DNA from: Andrena cerasifolii
Lineage: Eukaryota; Arthropoda; Insecta; Hymenoptera; Andrenidae
Reading direction: 5' to 3'
NCBI RefSeq assembly: GCF_050908995.1
Contig: NC_135129.1
Coordinates: forward strand, 2,356,001-2,420,000
DNA: 64,000 bases
Below the pieces are notes generated by a model that saw only the letters and a program-made list of their open reading frames with translations, was not told the origin of the DNA and ran no database searches. How positions within the stretch are numbered: position 1 is the first letter of the stretch; each line of letters opens with the position of its first letter. Positions 22,267-33,603 of this stretch are shown piece by piece. The position numbers and the translations under genes are program-made.

Positions 22267-22904
22267 TAAGCCTAACAGTAACACGAAACCACTTCTTTCT
22301 TTTTGAGGGAAAAACAATATATATTAACATGCACGAGGAGTGTTTCTTAAAGGAAGAGGGGGTGAGCTGTTCCTCAATATCTCTCCTGAAAGATAACAGT
22401 GTAAATTTGAATCATCTAGAGTACAGAAGTTACAGATTTATAATTTCAGGGGTAGGCGGTGCACTGGCAAATTGATCAACATACATGGTAGCACGGAATC
22501 GTCCCAATTGCCATCGCACCGTCATGTATATCCTTTACATATGGTAACGATCCTGTTTATTATTTTGTGGGGATCCCCTGCACTTGTCGAAAGGGTAATC
22601 CTCGCCTACTGTCACCGAGGAACCAAGGGGGAACGAATGGAATCTGTGTTTCAAAGGGTTCAGCCTTGCTAATGAAATTAATCGTGCGTAAAATGCCCGC
22701 GCCTATAACCCGAACTTTATTACGCGTGACGATTTCTATTCGAGGCATCGAAAAGTCACGAGTGGCACTGATGTTTCTGGCGAACATAAAAGCGTGCGTT
22801 ACAAATTTTCCGAAAAAAAACCACTGCGAATATTACGTTTATCTTGTGAAATGATTCGATAGAAACTGTCTTCCACATTGTCACAATTTAGAGAGAATAT
22901 AACA

Positions 22905-23275
22905 GAAGTGCAGGCTAAAAACAGGGAACGTCACAAAACAGCTTCATCGAGAAAATTAAGTTTTAATACTTTAGTTCACTGGTAAAGAAACAAGGTGCGA
23001 TGGATTTAATTTTCTTATATAATTTTCTTCTAAAATAATTTCTTCTTTTACCTTGGCGACAGAAGTTTATGCTTAGGCAAAGAGTGGGGGCATTCCTTAT
23101 TTCGTTCCAGTGTTTTTAACCAGTATATGGAAGGAGGTATTTGAAATTTATAACCCCTTGTGATTCGACAATTCTGTAGTCCCAGTTGCCACCAACAAAA
23201 TATGCTATCAATCGCAGAATCACAAAAAATGGGCATTCCTAGTTTTTCCCCCTTACCCTCCAACTGATTCAAGTA
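22905..23275. repeat. Interspersed repeat family, copy 1
   Basis: It shares collinear blocks with 48775-49040: CACAAAACAGCTT(C/T)ATCGAGAAAAT, TCGTTCCAGTGTT-like, CCCCTTGTGATTCGACA, TAGTCCCAGTTGCC and ATGGGCATTCCT. This copy is longer by an insertion of about 100 bp near 22990-23090. The element class is unknown. Confidence 0.7.
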
Positions 23276-23675
23276 GCATTATTTAATTTCCTGCACAAAA
23301 TTCTCAGCTGTAATATTGCCTGTACTTTGGAAGCAACGTATGCCTGAATGGACTCCCAAAAACAGCGCACAAATTTTCTTTCCTTCAGTCACTACTATAT
23401 CCTTCCAGGTACAGAGATATCGACTCGTGAAACCTGAAGATAGAGATATCGACTTCTCAAAACAGCTGAAACTGATTACTCCACACAAATGAACACAATC
23501 AAGCCGAGAATCCACCTGAAAGCTAAGCTAAGTTTTAAAAAGTTAGTTTCAGTTATGATTTTATAGTAAACTATCTCTTCATTTTCTCGAAAAATGGGCC
23601 CCTACCCAGGACCCGAAGGGCCCTATCTCCAAAAAAATATGATTTTATCCAAACACCATTTGTTGTCTGTACTAG

Positions 23676-23868
23676 CCCATACAGCACACTCCGTTGCAGA
23701 AACGTTGCAGAAAGGTTGTTGTTAGGTTGCGGTGCAATGTTGCACAGGGGCGGACATAGGAATATTTCTGCGACATCTCAGAAATATTGCCTGCAATGTT
23801 TCAATCTTGCATCGTAACGTAACTGCAACCTTTCTGCAGCCTTTGTGCAACGTAGTGTGCTGTATGGG
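23676..23868. mobile_element. 193-bp palindromic MITE, relative of the 59-bp array
   Basis: The left end CCCATACAGCACACTCCGTT (23676 onward) and the right end, reversed, CCCATACAGCACACTACGTT match at 22 of 23 bases. The interior has TGCAATGTTGCACAGGGGCG and several TTGCAG/CTGCAA motifs, the same vocabulary as the array head at 26337-26430. The TSD is unclear; TA lies within two bases of both ends. Confidence 0.85.
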
Positions 23869-23963
23869 AGTATACACTTAGTCGGTTTTTAGTAACCTAC
23901 CTCTTCATTTTCCCGAAAAAATGGGCCCCTCGGAGCGTTTGTCATCTGGGCCTTTTTCATTAA

Positions 23964-24687
23964 GGGGGAGGCCTGCCTAGAAATTTTCGAAAAATCGATT
24001 TTACGATTTTTATATTTTCTTCAAGTACAATATCTCGAAAATATTCTCCGAATGTGTCAAGTTAATCCGACCAAGATAGACAAAGTTACACGCGCGTAAG
24101 TAGGTCGGTGTTCCTCGGTGTAGCGCTCAGACCCAAACCTTTAAACGCGTTTCCCGCAAAATCATGTCTTCAAAGACGGTGGCACGTAACTAAAAAATTA
24201 ATGAACCAATTTACTCGAGGCTTTGCAAGCTTATTTTAGGGTTAAAAGTCTAAGTGCTATCGGGAGCTTTTCCTTTTTTGCCTAAATTTTTTTTACACTC
24301 GAAATACGAGCGACTTTTTGCCAAATATCGATGCTTCAACTCTGCACAGCCGCCGTTTTGTCTGAAAATAATTTTTCTAAAATCCGGCCCGATATCGCCT
24401 AGACAATTTCATATATTATCTACAAAAAAATCGACTTTTCAATTTTGGATGATCCCGCACCGAGCTACGGATGTCGCCGCAAAGCGCCTAAAGAAGGCCG
24501 TCTCGGGCATCGCCTATAACTCTCAACCCTTTCAATACTTTTTACCAGAAAAAATACTGAAATATCCGCAAGATGTGCTCTTTCCAGTAGACTGATGTTT
24601 AATAAAAAAAGTCTATCGGTTTTTCTAGAAAAAATTCCCAAAGAAGCATGTTGTTTTGACCGCTCTAGGTAGGCCAGGCCTCCGCCC
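23964..24687. mobile_element. piggyBac-like non-autonomous element with TTAA target site
   Basis: The ends GGGGGAGGCCTGCCTAG (left) and, reversed, GGGCGGAGGCCTGGCCTACC (right) are flanked by TTAA at 23960-23963 and 24688-24691. Removing it restores the host hAT right end (CTTTTT..TTAAATCCGCCACTG). The 113-residue frame inside (24254-24595) has no transposase features. The superfamily is inferred from the TTAA site alone. Confidence 0.7.
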
Positions 24688-24702
24688 TTAAATCCGCCAC
24701 TG

Positions 24703-26336
24703 GTCTTCACTAAAAGCTAAGTTAAGTTGTGCTACGTTCCTTAGCTTCCAGGAAGATCCAATTATATACCAAACACAACAAATAAACTTCCAATAATTTC
24801 CTCGCGAAGATACATTACCCGCTACCTCAACTTTCACCCCCTTTGCCAAACGATCCCATTTCCCAAGTCAGACAGCAATATCGCCACCGAAAATACAACG
24901 GTGCCAATAAAAGAATGACTCCTGTTTGCAACTACCTACTGTCATCGTTATTGCGCGCTATCAGGGAGAATGCGTATCCGAAAACCGGCGGTCGTAAAGC
25001 GTCGCTGAGCGGGCACCGCGATGAAACGAAAGGGTGTAAGTTGGAACAAAGGGGATTAGGGCGTCGAGGAGGCAAGTGGATCCCATGAAGGGATTACAGG
25101 GCAAATATTTATGTAGCCGGTCCCCACGGGACGGTGGATCATCAAATTCCAATGACAAAACGTACACGGCCACGGCTGGTGGCAACACACCCCCCTCCGG
25201 GCGAGGGGTTGCGCCCGCATATGCCGCGGCACTCGCAGCCAAGTTTTATGCGACCCGGGGACTCGAAAATTGCCGTGACACATCGGCGACGGGGCCAGCG
25301 GTGCGCTGAAAGTGAAAACGCGATTAAACTCGATCGAGATCATCGTCCATCTCCGGGATCAATCATTCCGCCAGCGTTCCAACAATTTGCCAATCGCTCG
25401 ACGGGGCAACAATACGACCAGCGGCAGAGTTACGATCATTGTAACGCTGCCGAACGCGCTGTTACATGGAGTAAGAAGGTCGATCTGTTACTCTTCATGT
25501 ATTTTTTTGACGATTAGGTAAAGTGTATTTGGAATTAAAGATTTAGGATGGAAATCGTGTGCGTTGGATGGTAGGGAAGTTCATTGTTTTTTAATGGAGT
25601 GGGATTATCTGTTGGAACGAGAAAAATTGAAGGGTGTAACGCTGTCGGTCCGATTTTGATGGATGATTAGGATTTCTTCGTGTCCGCGCGGCACGGTAGC
25701 GCAGGGTACCGTTCAGCCCACATCATTAGTTGCTGAAAGAGAGGATAAAGGAGCCATCTCACGGAACCATCAATTTTATAGACAGTAACAGCTGAATCGG
25801 CCATTCGCTGATGGTACTTTTTTTCCAGCAGGCGAACGAAACTCATTTACACGGGGAATTCGAGAACTGGGCAATTGAATGATATGAATCACCGAGTGAT
25901 GCGTTTGAAGTATGAATGATGGAGGATGTTTTAGAGCTGCGGGAATTAAGTAGTCGGTGGAAGTTGCGAAATGAAAAGCAGTTCTGAAAGCTAATCTTTT
26001 AGAAGAGATTCAGGTTTTAGGGTTCTGTAAGTTCTTACTAAAATACTATAAAAGCTGAGGTCTTGAGAATTTAGCTTTTTGAAAGTAACGAGTGACTTCG
26101 TAATCATTATTTAACGAGTTGTAAATTACATTTCCTCTTCTTTATCACTCATATTATCGATAACACCGAGATTGACACAAAATAATTTTCCCTCCCTTCT
26201 TCCTAATTTAAGATTAAGATTAGTTTAAGATAATTCCTCGCGTTTGCTAATCGTAAGATGACACGCGTGAATATTTATATTATAAATACTCTAATTTCCT
26301 AAGAAAACTGAAACCCAATAAGTTCTACCACGTTAA
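24703..26336. other. Intergenic, no gene seen
   Basis: A GC-richer block (about 24960-25450) carries overlapping frames on both strands (up to 127 residues on +, 95 on -), with no recognisable domain, splice structure or consistent coding strand. The rest is AT-rich. Confidence 0.45.
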
Positions 26337-29300
26337 CCCATACAGCACACTTCGTTGCAGGAACGTTGCAGGTACGTTGCCGTGCAATGTTGCACATGGG
26401 CGGACGTAGGAGGATTCCTGCAACGTTGCAGCAATAAGGCGGTGTAATATTGCACGGCAACGTCCCTGCAAAATTCCTGCAACGTTGCAGCAATAAGGCG
26501 GTGTAATATTGCACGGCAACGTCCCTGCAAAATTCCTGCAACGTTGCAGCAATAAGGCCGTGTAATATTGCACGGCAACGTCCCTGCAAAATTCCTGCAA
26601 CGTTGCAGCAATAAGGCGGTGTAATATTGCACGGCAACGTCCCTGCAAAATTCCTGCAACGTTGCAGCAATAAGGCGGTGTAATATTGCACGGCAACGTC
26701 CCTGCAAAATTCCTGCAACGCTGCAGCAATAAGGCGGTGTAATATTGCACGGCAACGTCCCTGCAAAATTCCTGCAACGCTGCAGCAATAAGGCGGTGTA
26801 ATATTGCACGGCAACGTCCCTGCAAAATTCCTGCAACGTTGCAGCAATAAGGCGGTGTAATATTGCACGGCAACGTCCCTGCAAAATTCCTGCAACGTTG
26901 CAGCAATAAGGCGGTGTAATATTGCACGGCAACGTCCCTGCAATATTCCTGCAACGTTGCAGCAATAAGGCGGTGTAATATTGCACGGCAACGTCCCTGC
27001 AAAATTCCTGCAACGCTGCAGCAATAAGGCGGTGTAATATTGCACGGCAACGTCCCTGCAAAATTCCTGCAACGCTGCAGCAATAAGGCGGTGTAATATT
27101 GCACGGCAACGTCCCTGCAAAATTCCTGCAACGCTGCAGCAATAAGGCGGTGTAATATTGCACGGCAACGTCCCTGCAAAATTCCTGCAACGCTGCAGCA
27201 ATAAGGCGGTGTAATATTGCACGGCAACGTCCCTGCAAAATTCCTGCAACGTTGCAGCAATAAGGCGGTGTAATATTGCACGGCAACGTCCCTGCAAAAT
27301 TCCTGCAATGCTGCAGCAATAAGGCGGTGTAATATTGCACGGCAACGTCCCTGCAAAATTCCTGCAACGTTGCAGCAATAAGGCGGTGTAATATTGCACG
27401 GCAACGTCCCTGCAAAATTCCTGCAACGCTGCAGCAATAAGGCGGTGTAATATTGCACGGCAACGTCCCTGCAAAATTCCTGCAACGCTGCAGCAATAAG
27501 GCGGTGTAATATTGCACGGCAACGTCCCTGCAAAATTCCTGCAACGTTGCAGCAATAAGGCGGTGTAATATTGCACGGCAACGTCCCTGCAAAATTCCTG
27601 CAACGTTGCAGCAATAAGGCGGTGTAATATTGCACGGCAACGTCCCTGCAATATTCCTGCAACGTTGCAGCAATAAGGCGGTGTAATATTGCACGGCAAC
27701 GTCCCTGCAAAATTCCTGCAACGCTGCAGCAATAAGGCGGTGTAATATTGCACGGCAACGTCCCTGCAAAATTCCTGCAACGCTGCAGCAATAAGGCGGT
27801 GTAATATTGCACGGCAACGTCCCTGCAAAATTCCTGCAACGTTGCAGCAATAAGGCGGTGTAATATTGCACGGCAACGTCCCTGCAAAATTCCTGCAACG
27901 CTGCAGCAATAAGGCGGTGTAATATTGCACGGCAACGTCCCTGCAAAATTCCTGCAACGTTGCAGCAATAAGGCGGTGTAATATTGCACGGCAACGTCCC
28001 TGCAAAATTCCTGCAACGCTGCAGCAATAAGGCGGTGTAATATTGCACGGCAACGTCCCTGCAAAATTCCTGCAACGCTGCAGCAATAAGGCGGTGTAAT
28101 ATTGCACGGCAACGTCCCTGCAAAATTCCTGCAACGCTGCAGCAATAAGGCGGTGTAATATTGCACGGCAACGTCCCTGCAAAATTCCTGCAACGTTGCA
28201 GCAATAAGGCGGTGTAATATTGCACGGCAACGTCCCTGCAATATTCCTGCAACGTTGCAGCAATAAGGCGGTGTAATATTGCACGGCAACGTCCCTGCAA
28301 AATTCCTGCAACGCTGCAGCAATAAGGCGGTGTAATATTGCACGGCAACGTCCCTGCAAAATTCCTGCAACGCTGCAGCAATAAGGCGGTGTAATATTGC
28401 ACGGCAACGTCCCTGCAAAATTCCTGCAACGCTGCAGCAATAAGGCGGCGTAATATTGCACGGCAACGTCCCTGCAAAATTCCTGCAACGCTGCAGCAAT
28501 AAGGCGGCGTAATATTGCACGGCAACGTCCCTGCAAAATTCCTGCAACGCTGCAGCAATAAGGCGGTGTAATATTGCACGGCAACGTCCCTGCAAAATTC
28601 CTGCAACGCTGCAGCAATAAGGCGGTGTAATATTGCACGGCAACGTCCCTGCAAAATTCCTGCAACGTTGCAGCAATAAGGCGGTGTAATATTGCACGGC
28701 AACGTCCCTGCAATATTCCTGCAACGCTGCAGCAATAAGGCGGTGTAATATTGCACGGCAACGTCCCTGCAAAATTCCTGCAACGCTGCAGCAATAAGGC
28801 GGTGTAATATTGCACGGCAACGTCCCTGCAAAATTCCTGCAACGCTGCAGCAATAAGGCGGTGTAATATTGCACGGCAACGTCCCTGCAAAATTCCTGCA
28901 ACGTTGCAGCAATAAGGCGGTGTAATATTGCACGGCAACGTCCCTGCAAAATTCCTGCAATGCTGCAGCAATAAGGCGGTGTAATATTGCACGGCAACGT
29001 CCCTGCAAAATTCCTGCAACGTTGCAGCAATAAGGCGGTGTAATATTGCACGGCAACGTCCCTGCAAAATTCCTGCAACGCTGCAGCAATAAGGCGGTGT
29101 AATATTGCACGGCAACGTCCCTGCAAAATTCCTGCAACGCTGCAGCAATAAGGCGGTGTAATATTGCACGGCAACGTCCCTGCAAAATTCCTGCAACGTT
29201 GCAGCAATAAGGCGGTGTAATATTGCACGGCAACGTCCCTGCAAAATTCCTGCAACGTTGCAGCAATAAGGCGGTGTAATATTGCACGGCAACGTCCCTG

Positions 29301-30155
29301 CAATATTCCTGCAACGTTGCAGCAATAAGGCGGTGTAATATTGCACGGCAACGTCCCTGCAAAATTCCTGCAACGCTGCAGCAATAAGGCGGTGTAATAT
29401 TGCACGGCAACGTCCCTGCAAAATTCCTGCAACGCTGCAGCAATAAGGCGGTGTAATATTGCACGGCAACGTCCCTGCAAAATTCCTGCAACGTTGCAGC
29501 AATAAGGCGGTGTAATATTGCACGGCAACGTCCCTGCAAAATTCCTGCAACGCTGCAGCAATAAGGCGGTGTAATATTGCACGGCAACGTCCCTGCAAAA
29601 TTCCTGCAACGTTGCAGCAATAAGGCGGTGTAATATTGCACGGCAACGTCCCTGCAAAATTCCTGCAACGCTGCAGCAATAAGGCGGTGTAATATTGCAC
29701 GGCAACGTCCCTGCAAAATTCCTGCAACGCTGCAGCAATAAGGCGGTGTAATATTGCACGGCAACGTCCCTGCAAAATTCCTGCAACGTTGCAGCAATAA
29801 GGCGGTGTAATATTGCACGGCAACGTCCCTGCAAAATTCCTGCAACGCTGCAGCAATAAGGCGGTGTAATATTGCACGGCAACGTCCCTGCAAAATTCCT
29901 GCAACGTTGCAGCAATAAGGCGGTGTAATATTGCACGGCAACGTCCCTGCAAAATTCCTGCAACGTTGCAGCAATAAGGCGGTGTAATATTGCACGGCAA
30001 CGTCCCTGCAATATTCCTGCAACGTTGCAGCAATAAGGCGGTGTAATATTGCACGGCAACGTCCCTGCAAAATTCCTGCAACGTTTCGGCAACGGTCACG
30101 CAACGTTTCGGGGATTTTACAGCAATGATGTTTCGGCAAAATTTATGCTGTAGGA
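26337..30155. repeat. 59-bp tandem array (~62 copies) inside a MITE-like frame
   Basis: The left edge CCCATACAGCACACTTCGTT (26337 onward) matches the terminus of the MITE at 23676 with one difference in 23 bases. From about 26410 to 30080 a 59-bp unit repeats with very high identity; each unit contains the palindrome TGCAACGTTGCA or its variant with GCTGCA. The array decays at 30080-30140 (CAACGTTTCGGCAACGG...) and ends with TATGCTGTAGG, a possible diverged right terminus. The minus-strand unit contains no TAA, TAG or TGA, and 59 is not a multiple of three, so all three minus frames stay open across the array (26299-30139) and read the same 59-residue repeat. I treat these frames as non-coding consequences of the repeat. 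Confidence 0.95.
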
Positions 30156-31080
30156 GCTTAAGCTCCTATCCACAATACAACGAGCATTTCTTTTAAATAG
30201 AAAACGATTAAAACTTTAATATTTGTAGGATTCAAGTCCAAGACTTAATAGTACTTAGAGGTATCTAAATCTTAACGAAAAGGCAAAATTGTGAAATCGA
30301 TTGTGAATCACTTAATTCCCCACGATTTTTCAGGCTTCTCCAAAAAGTGGCTGCTTTTGCAGCGGGTTAGCGCGCGCCAGGTTATTCCCAAGGAATCTAC
30401 TGCAAAGTATTCCTCTGATAAACAGGCTACTACACCTTATGAATGCTTGATGATGGCGTTTCACGAGGCGCCTCATCCTCCGCCAAGCTCAAGGGCGAAC
30501 CTTCGTCCTCGTCGCTCCACCAGCCTTCTCCTTCCCCTCCTTACGGCTCCACCAAGGCACCCCACAACGTTCTCCACCGTTTTCATCCCCCTGTTGCCTT
30601 CTCCATCCCCATCCGCCGAGTTCTGCCACGGCCAATCGTCGTCGAGCGCTGAAACGAGGTGTGGTGAGTCCTCCACTCGCTCTAGTCCGCTAGCATCCGC
30701 GAGTTTAAGCGAGAAAAGATAAATCATAATCATTGAAATTAGATTTCACCTTTACTGACGGACATTTCACCATGAGAGACCAAATTCCGTCGGTTCTTTT
30801 AATTACTACGCTTACGAATTTCTATGCGCACTGTTGGACGGCTTTTGGATTGAGGATTTCTAGAGTTTGACTAATTAGAGGGTTTCTTAACGGTCCAATT
30901 GGGTTTTCAAAACGGAGAGTAGTCGATTTTTAGTTCATTTTTTTGGACAATCTTCAGGGGGCGAGGAAGTCTTGGATCAACTTGTTTCTTGATTATTATA
31001 AGAAAGCTCTGCTTCATTCTATTATCAAGGAATTTATTGTATAATGATGGTTAAGCAGGTTTTATTCCTTACAGGTATTT
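30156..31080. other. Intergenic, no gene seen
   Basis: The perfect 18-bp palindrome TAGGAGCTTAAGCTCCTA spans 30151-30168 at the edge of the 59-bp array. A C-rich block (about 30470-30680) has frames on both strands without recognisable domains. Part of it, CTGCCACGGCCAATCGTCGT at about 30622-30641, resembles CTGCCACCGCCAATCGTCGG at about 33007-33026, so it is a dispersed repeat. Confidence 0.5.
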
Positions 31081-31900
31081 GGACTCTAGAGCCAGAGGGT
31101 GGTGAGTCCACTTTTTTTTAGAAATAACATTTTACATGTTTCTCGTATCAAATTCATAGTAAATGTACCTACTGGAAAGTGTATTTAGTGAAATTTTAGT
31201 TTAAGTAAAAACTTTTCTTTTACACTGAAATAATTAAAGCAATTTTTAAAATTTGCATTTAATATTTATAGGGTAAAGTAGCCAAATATGAGACCCATTT
31301 CTTAAAAATATCGTAACTCTTGAATATGAACAGTTTTATTAAAATTCAACACACGTTTTAAAAGCAGAATGTGTATTCTTTAGCAACCTATTGAAAAGTA
31401 CTATAACCAAGGTTCGGTTTCTTCATAATAAAATAAAAACGAAAGTCAAACACACGGTTAGTTAGTAAAGAAATAGCATCGCTATGACATTCAAGAGTTC
31501 TGTAGCGCAGCTAAGCTGGGGTCTCATATACAAGGAGAGGTCGTCATATTCGGCTACTTTACCCTATTGTGAATTTTCTATTTGAATTAGTATAATAAAA
31601 ATAATTTAAGTTAAATTCGTTTTAGTATTTATTTAGAATTTTATATTTATATATTGATAGTATTGTGAGAGATTAATTTTAATCTCTATATAATGAAGTA
31701 AATCATTTGTTTACCCATTGTACTAGTCTATTAAATAAATAATATAGATTATATTAATCTCGAAATTAAAAGAGTTCAATATGAATTATTTTGTATGTAG
31801 AAAAATAATTATAAATCTCGGTCTTCACTCTTTCGGAAACATGTAAAATGTTATTTTTTAAAAAAAAGTGGACTTAATACATTCTGGCTCTGAGGTCAAA
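31081..31900. mobile_element. Fold-back element with a nested TA-flanked MITE
   Basis: The left arm (about 31081-31146), containing GAGCCAGA..GAGTCCACTTTTTTTT and AATAACATTTTACATGTTTC, pairs with the right arm (about 31834-31900), which carries the complements. The 700-bp interior is AT-rich and contains the separate MITE at 31271-31564. Ends and TSD were not resolved to the base. Confidence 0.7.
31271..31564. mobile_element. Tc1/mariner-like MITE with TA target site
   Basis: Inverted ends GGGTAAAGTAGCCAAATATG (left) and, reversed, GGGTAAAGTAGCCGAATATG (right), with TA directly outside both (31269-31270 and 31565-31566). It is 294 bp, non-coding, and nested in a larger fold-back element. Confidence 0.85.
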
Positions 31901-33414
31901 TTATTATTCTAAGATCCAAAGTACTGTACAAGAAGTAATTAGGAAATCTTGTGTTTGCAGAATTAATCAAATATTAGGGTGGAGAAGGCATCATATATTT
32001 AATACCTCAGGGTGTTAAAAGACTTCATTTATTACAGCGCCAATTATCCCCCTAATTGAAGTAGACAACCTTCTACTGCTCATATTGATATATAATTATT
32101 ACCATTTTTCAGATTAATACAAAGAAGTCCCCCAATGTCTTTTCATTTCACAAAATTTCATCCAGGGTAAATTGCACTAATGCTGGCTGTGTGTTAATTA
32201 TTGACACTCCTGATTAAAAAGCCAAATATTAAGATGTACGAGCTTAGAAAGTACCTTTTAACAATTTCTTATTTTTCTTTCACCACAATACTGCAAAGTC
32301 CAGTAGTTGAACTACACATTTTATATCTGACAACACCACAGAACAAGTCTTAAAGCTAGCGGTGAGACAAAGGGCTGAGTTTTAAGCGTTTTCTTAAAAT
32401 TTTGAAAATGACTAAGTATACTTTGTCGCTGTATAACTAAGTAACGGATTGAAATACCGATTTGCTAAGTGTTGTAGGAATTTAATAGCGAATGAAATAG
32501 TCTGTTTAAACTTCGTCTTTAACAAATCAAATTTTAGGGTGCCAACGATTGTCCTTTTATGCCTATTTTTCTTTTTCATTGAATATTTTTAAAACGAATG
32601 ACTCAATAGGTACTCAAGATGTTTTATTTCAATGAGAAGTCCATAATCATTGATAATAACTGAAAATTAAGACCATATAAAAAAAGTCACAAAAAATATT
32701 GACATTCTAATTTGGATTTCCGTTAGGGTGCCAATCATTGTTTACCCTACTTATCTAGCTTTCTTACAATAGTTTAGTAAACCGAGCCAAATAATTTACC
32801 ACCGTCTTCAAATCCCATGCTTCGCAAAGTCCCCAAAATCACCGTGGACGACGTTACAAACTCGCTTTCTCGGGAATGGTATTATTTACCAGGCAGCCCC
32901 AAATAGAAATATAATATAAGCATATCCCCGTCGCCTGGCGAACCTGTTTCGTACAATCAAATATCTATCTCGTGTTTCCACCCTCGCAGGACCACCACCC
33001 AGCCTCCTGCCACCGCCAATCGTCGGCGAGCAGAGAAACGAGGGGGTGGCGAAGCGATCCCCTCTTTCCTCGTGGAAACCCTCCCGAGAAGTATTGACCC
33101 GGTATCTCTCTCTCGCCCCGCAGATAAGCGAGAAAGGTCAGAGCCATCATGGCCCCCGGCGGCTGTTCTTTTTACCTGACGCTCCTTTCAAGATTTTACA
33201 CCTCGAGGATCGTCCTGCGACTTGCAGCAACACCTGCCAACCACCCCCGTCGCCCGATGCAAATCGCACGGTTGCTTGATTGCTCGCTAGCAATTCGTCG
33301 AGCTTCCTCGCCCTCCCTTGCAGATTCTCTGTTTCCATAAGTGAGTCGATGACAGCCGAACCTTTAGTACATTTCTTAAACAGATCTACCTGCGCATCTC
33401 TTTTAGAATTTAAT
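31901..33414. other. Intergenic, no gene seen
   Basis: Mostly AT-rich. Two direct copies of AGGGTGCCAA(C/T)(G/C)ATTGT lie at about 32537 and 32726, possibly the edge of another repeat. A C-rich block (about 32985-33330) shares the CTGCCACCGCCAATCGTCG segment with 30622-30641. Confidence 0.45.
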
Positions 33415-33603
33415 CTTGGGGGCAGCTGAGCCGAACGGATAAAAATATTATTAATGAATACAAATTTACTTAAAGAATAAGATCCACTTTTTTTCTTTTT
33501 ATAAAGCTCTTGAATTAATTCAGTCCTAGTTACGTTAATCTCCTTTTTCCCTCTTATGTGGGGAGTGACAGGGCACCTTGCCCCTCTGGGTTGCGCCACT
33601 ACT
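33415..33603. mobile_element. hAT-like fragment, relative of the element at 47434-48771
   Basis: The right edge reads, reversed, AGTGGCGCAACCCAGAGGGG, similar to the CAGTGGCGCACTCAGGGAG terminus at 47434. The left part, GCAGCTGAGCCGAACGGATA at about 33420, resembles AGCCGAGTTGAACGGATAAA at about 48634. No TSD was found; it is probably a short decayed copy. It overlaps the start of a 171-residue minus-strand frame that I do not regard as a gene. Confidence 0.5.

Larger units (their letters stand above)
23560..24702. mobile_element. hAT-like element (20101 family) interrupted by two insertions
   Basis: Bases 23568-23660 and 23880-23958 carry the internal repeat blocks of the 20101 element (AAACTA(T/C)CTCTTCATTTTCTCGAAAAATGGGCCCC, here given as a pattern). 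The right terminus TTAAATCCGCCACTG is at 24688-24702. Between these lie a palindromic MITE (23676-23868) and a TTAA-flanked element (23964-24687). The left terminus was not found and may be truncated near 23560. Confidence 0.7.

Noticed and set aside
24254..24595. 113-residue frame as a transposase remnant
   Set aside because: It lies in a TTAA-flanked element but shows no acidic catalytic pattern or other transposase feature.
26299..30139. Three overlapping minus-strand frames of 1255-1268 residues as protein genes
   Set aside because: They are the same 59-residue repeat read in three phases of a satellite with no stop triplet; no domain, no promoter or splice context, and the open state follows from monomer length and composition.
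26337..30155. CRISPR array
   Set aside because: The 59-bp units are contiguous with no variable spacers, and the genome is eukaryotic.
30291..30722. 143-residue plus-strand Pro/Ser-rich frame
   Set aside because: Low-complexity composition, an overlapping frame on the other strand, and a segment shared with 33007-33026, so probably a repeat.
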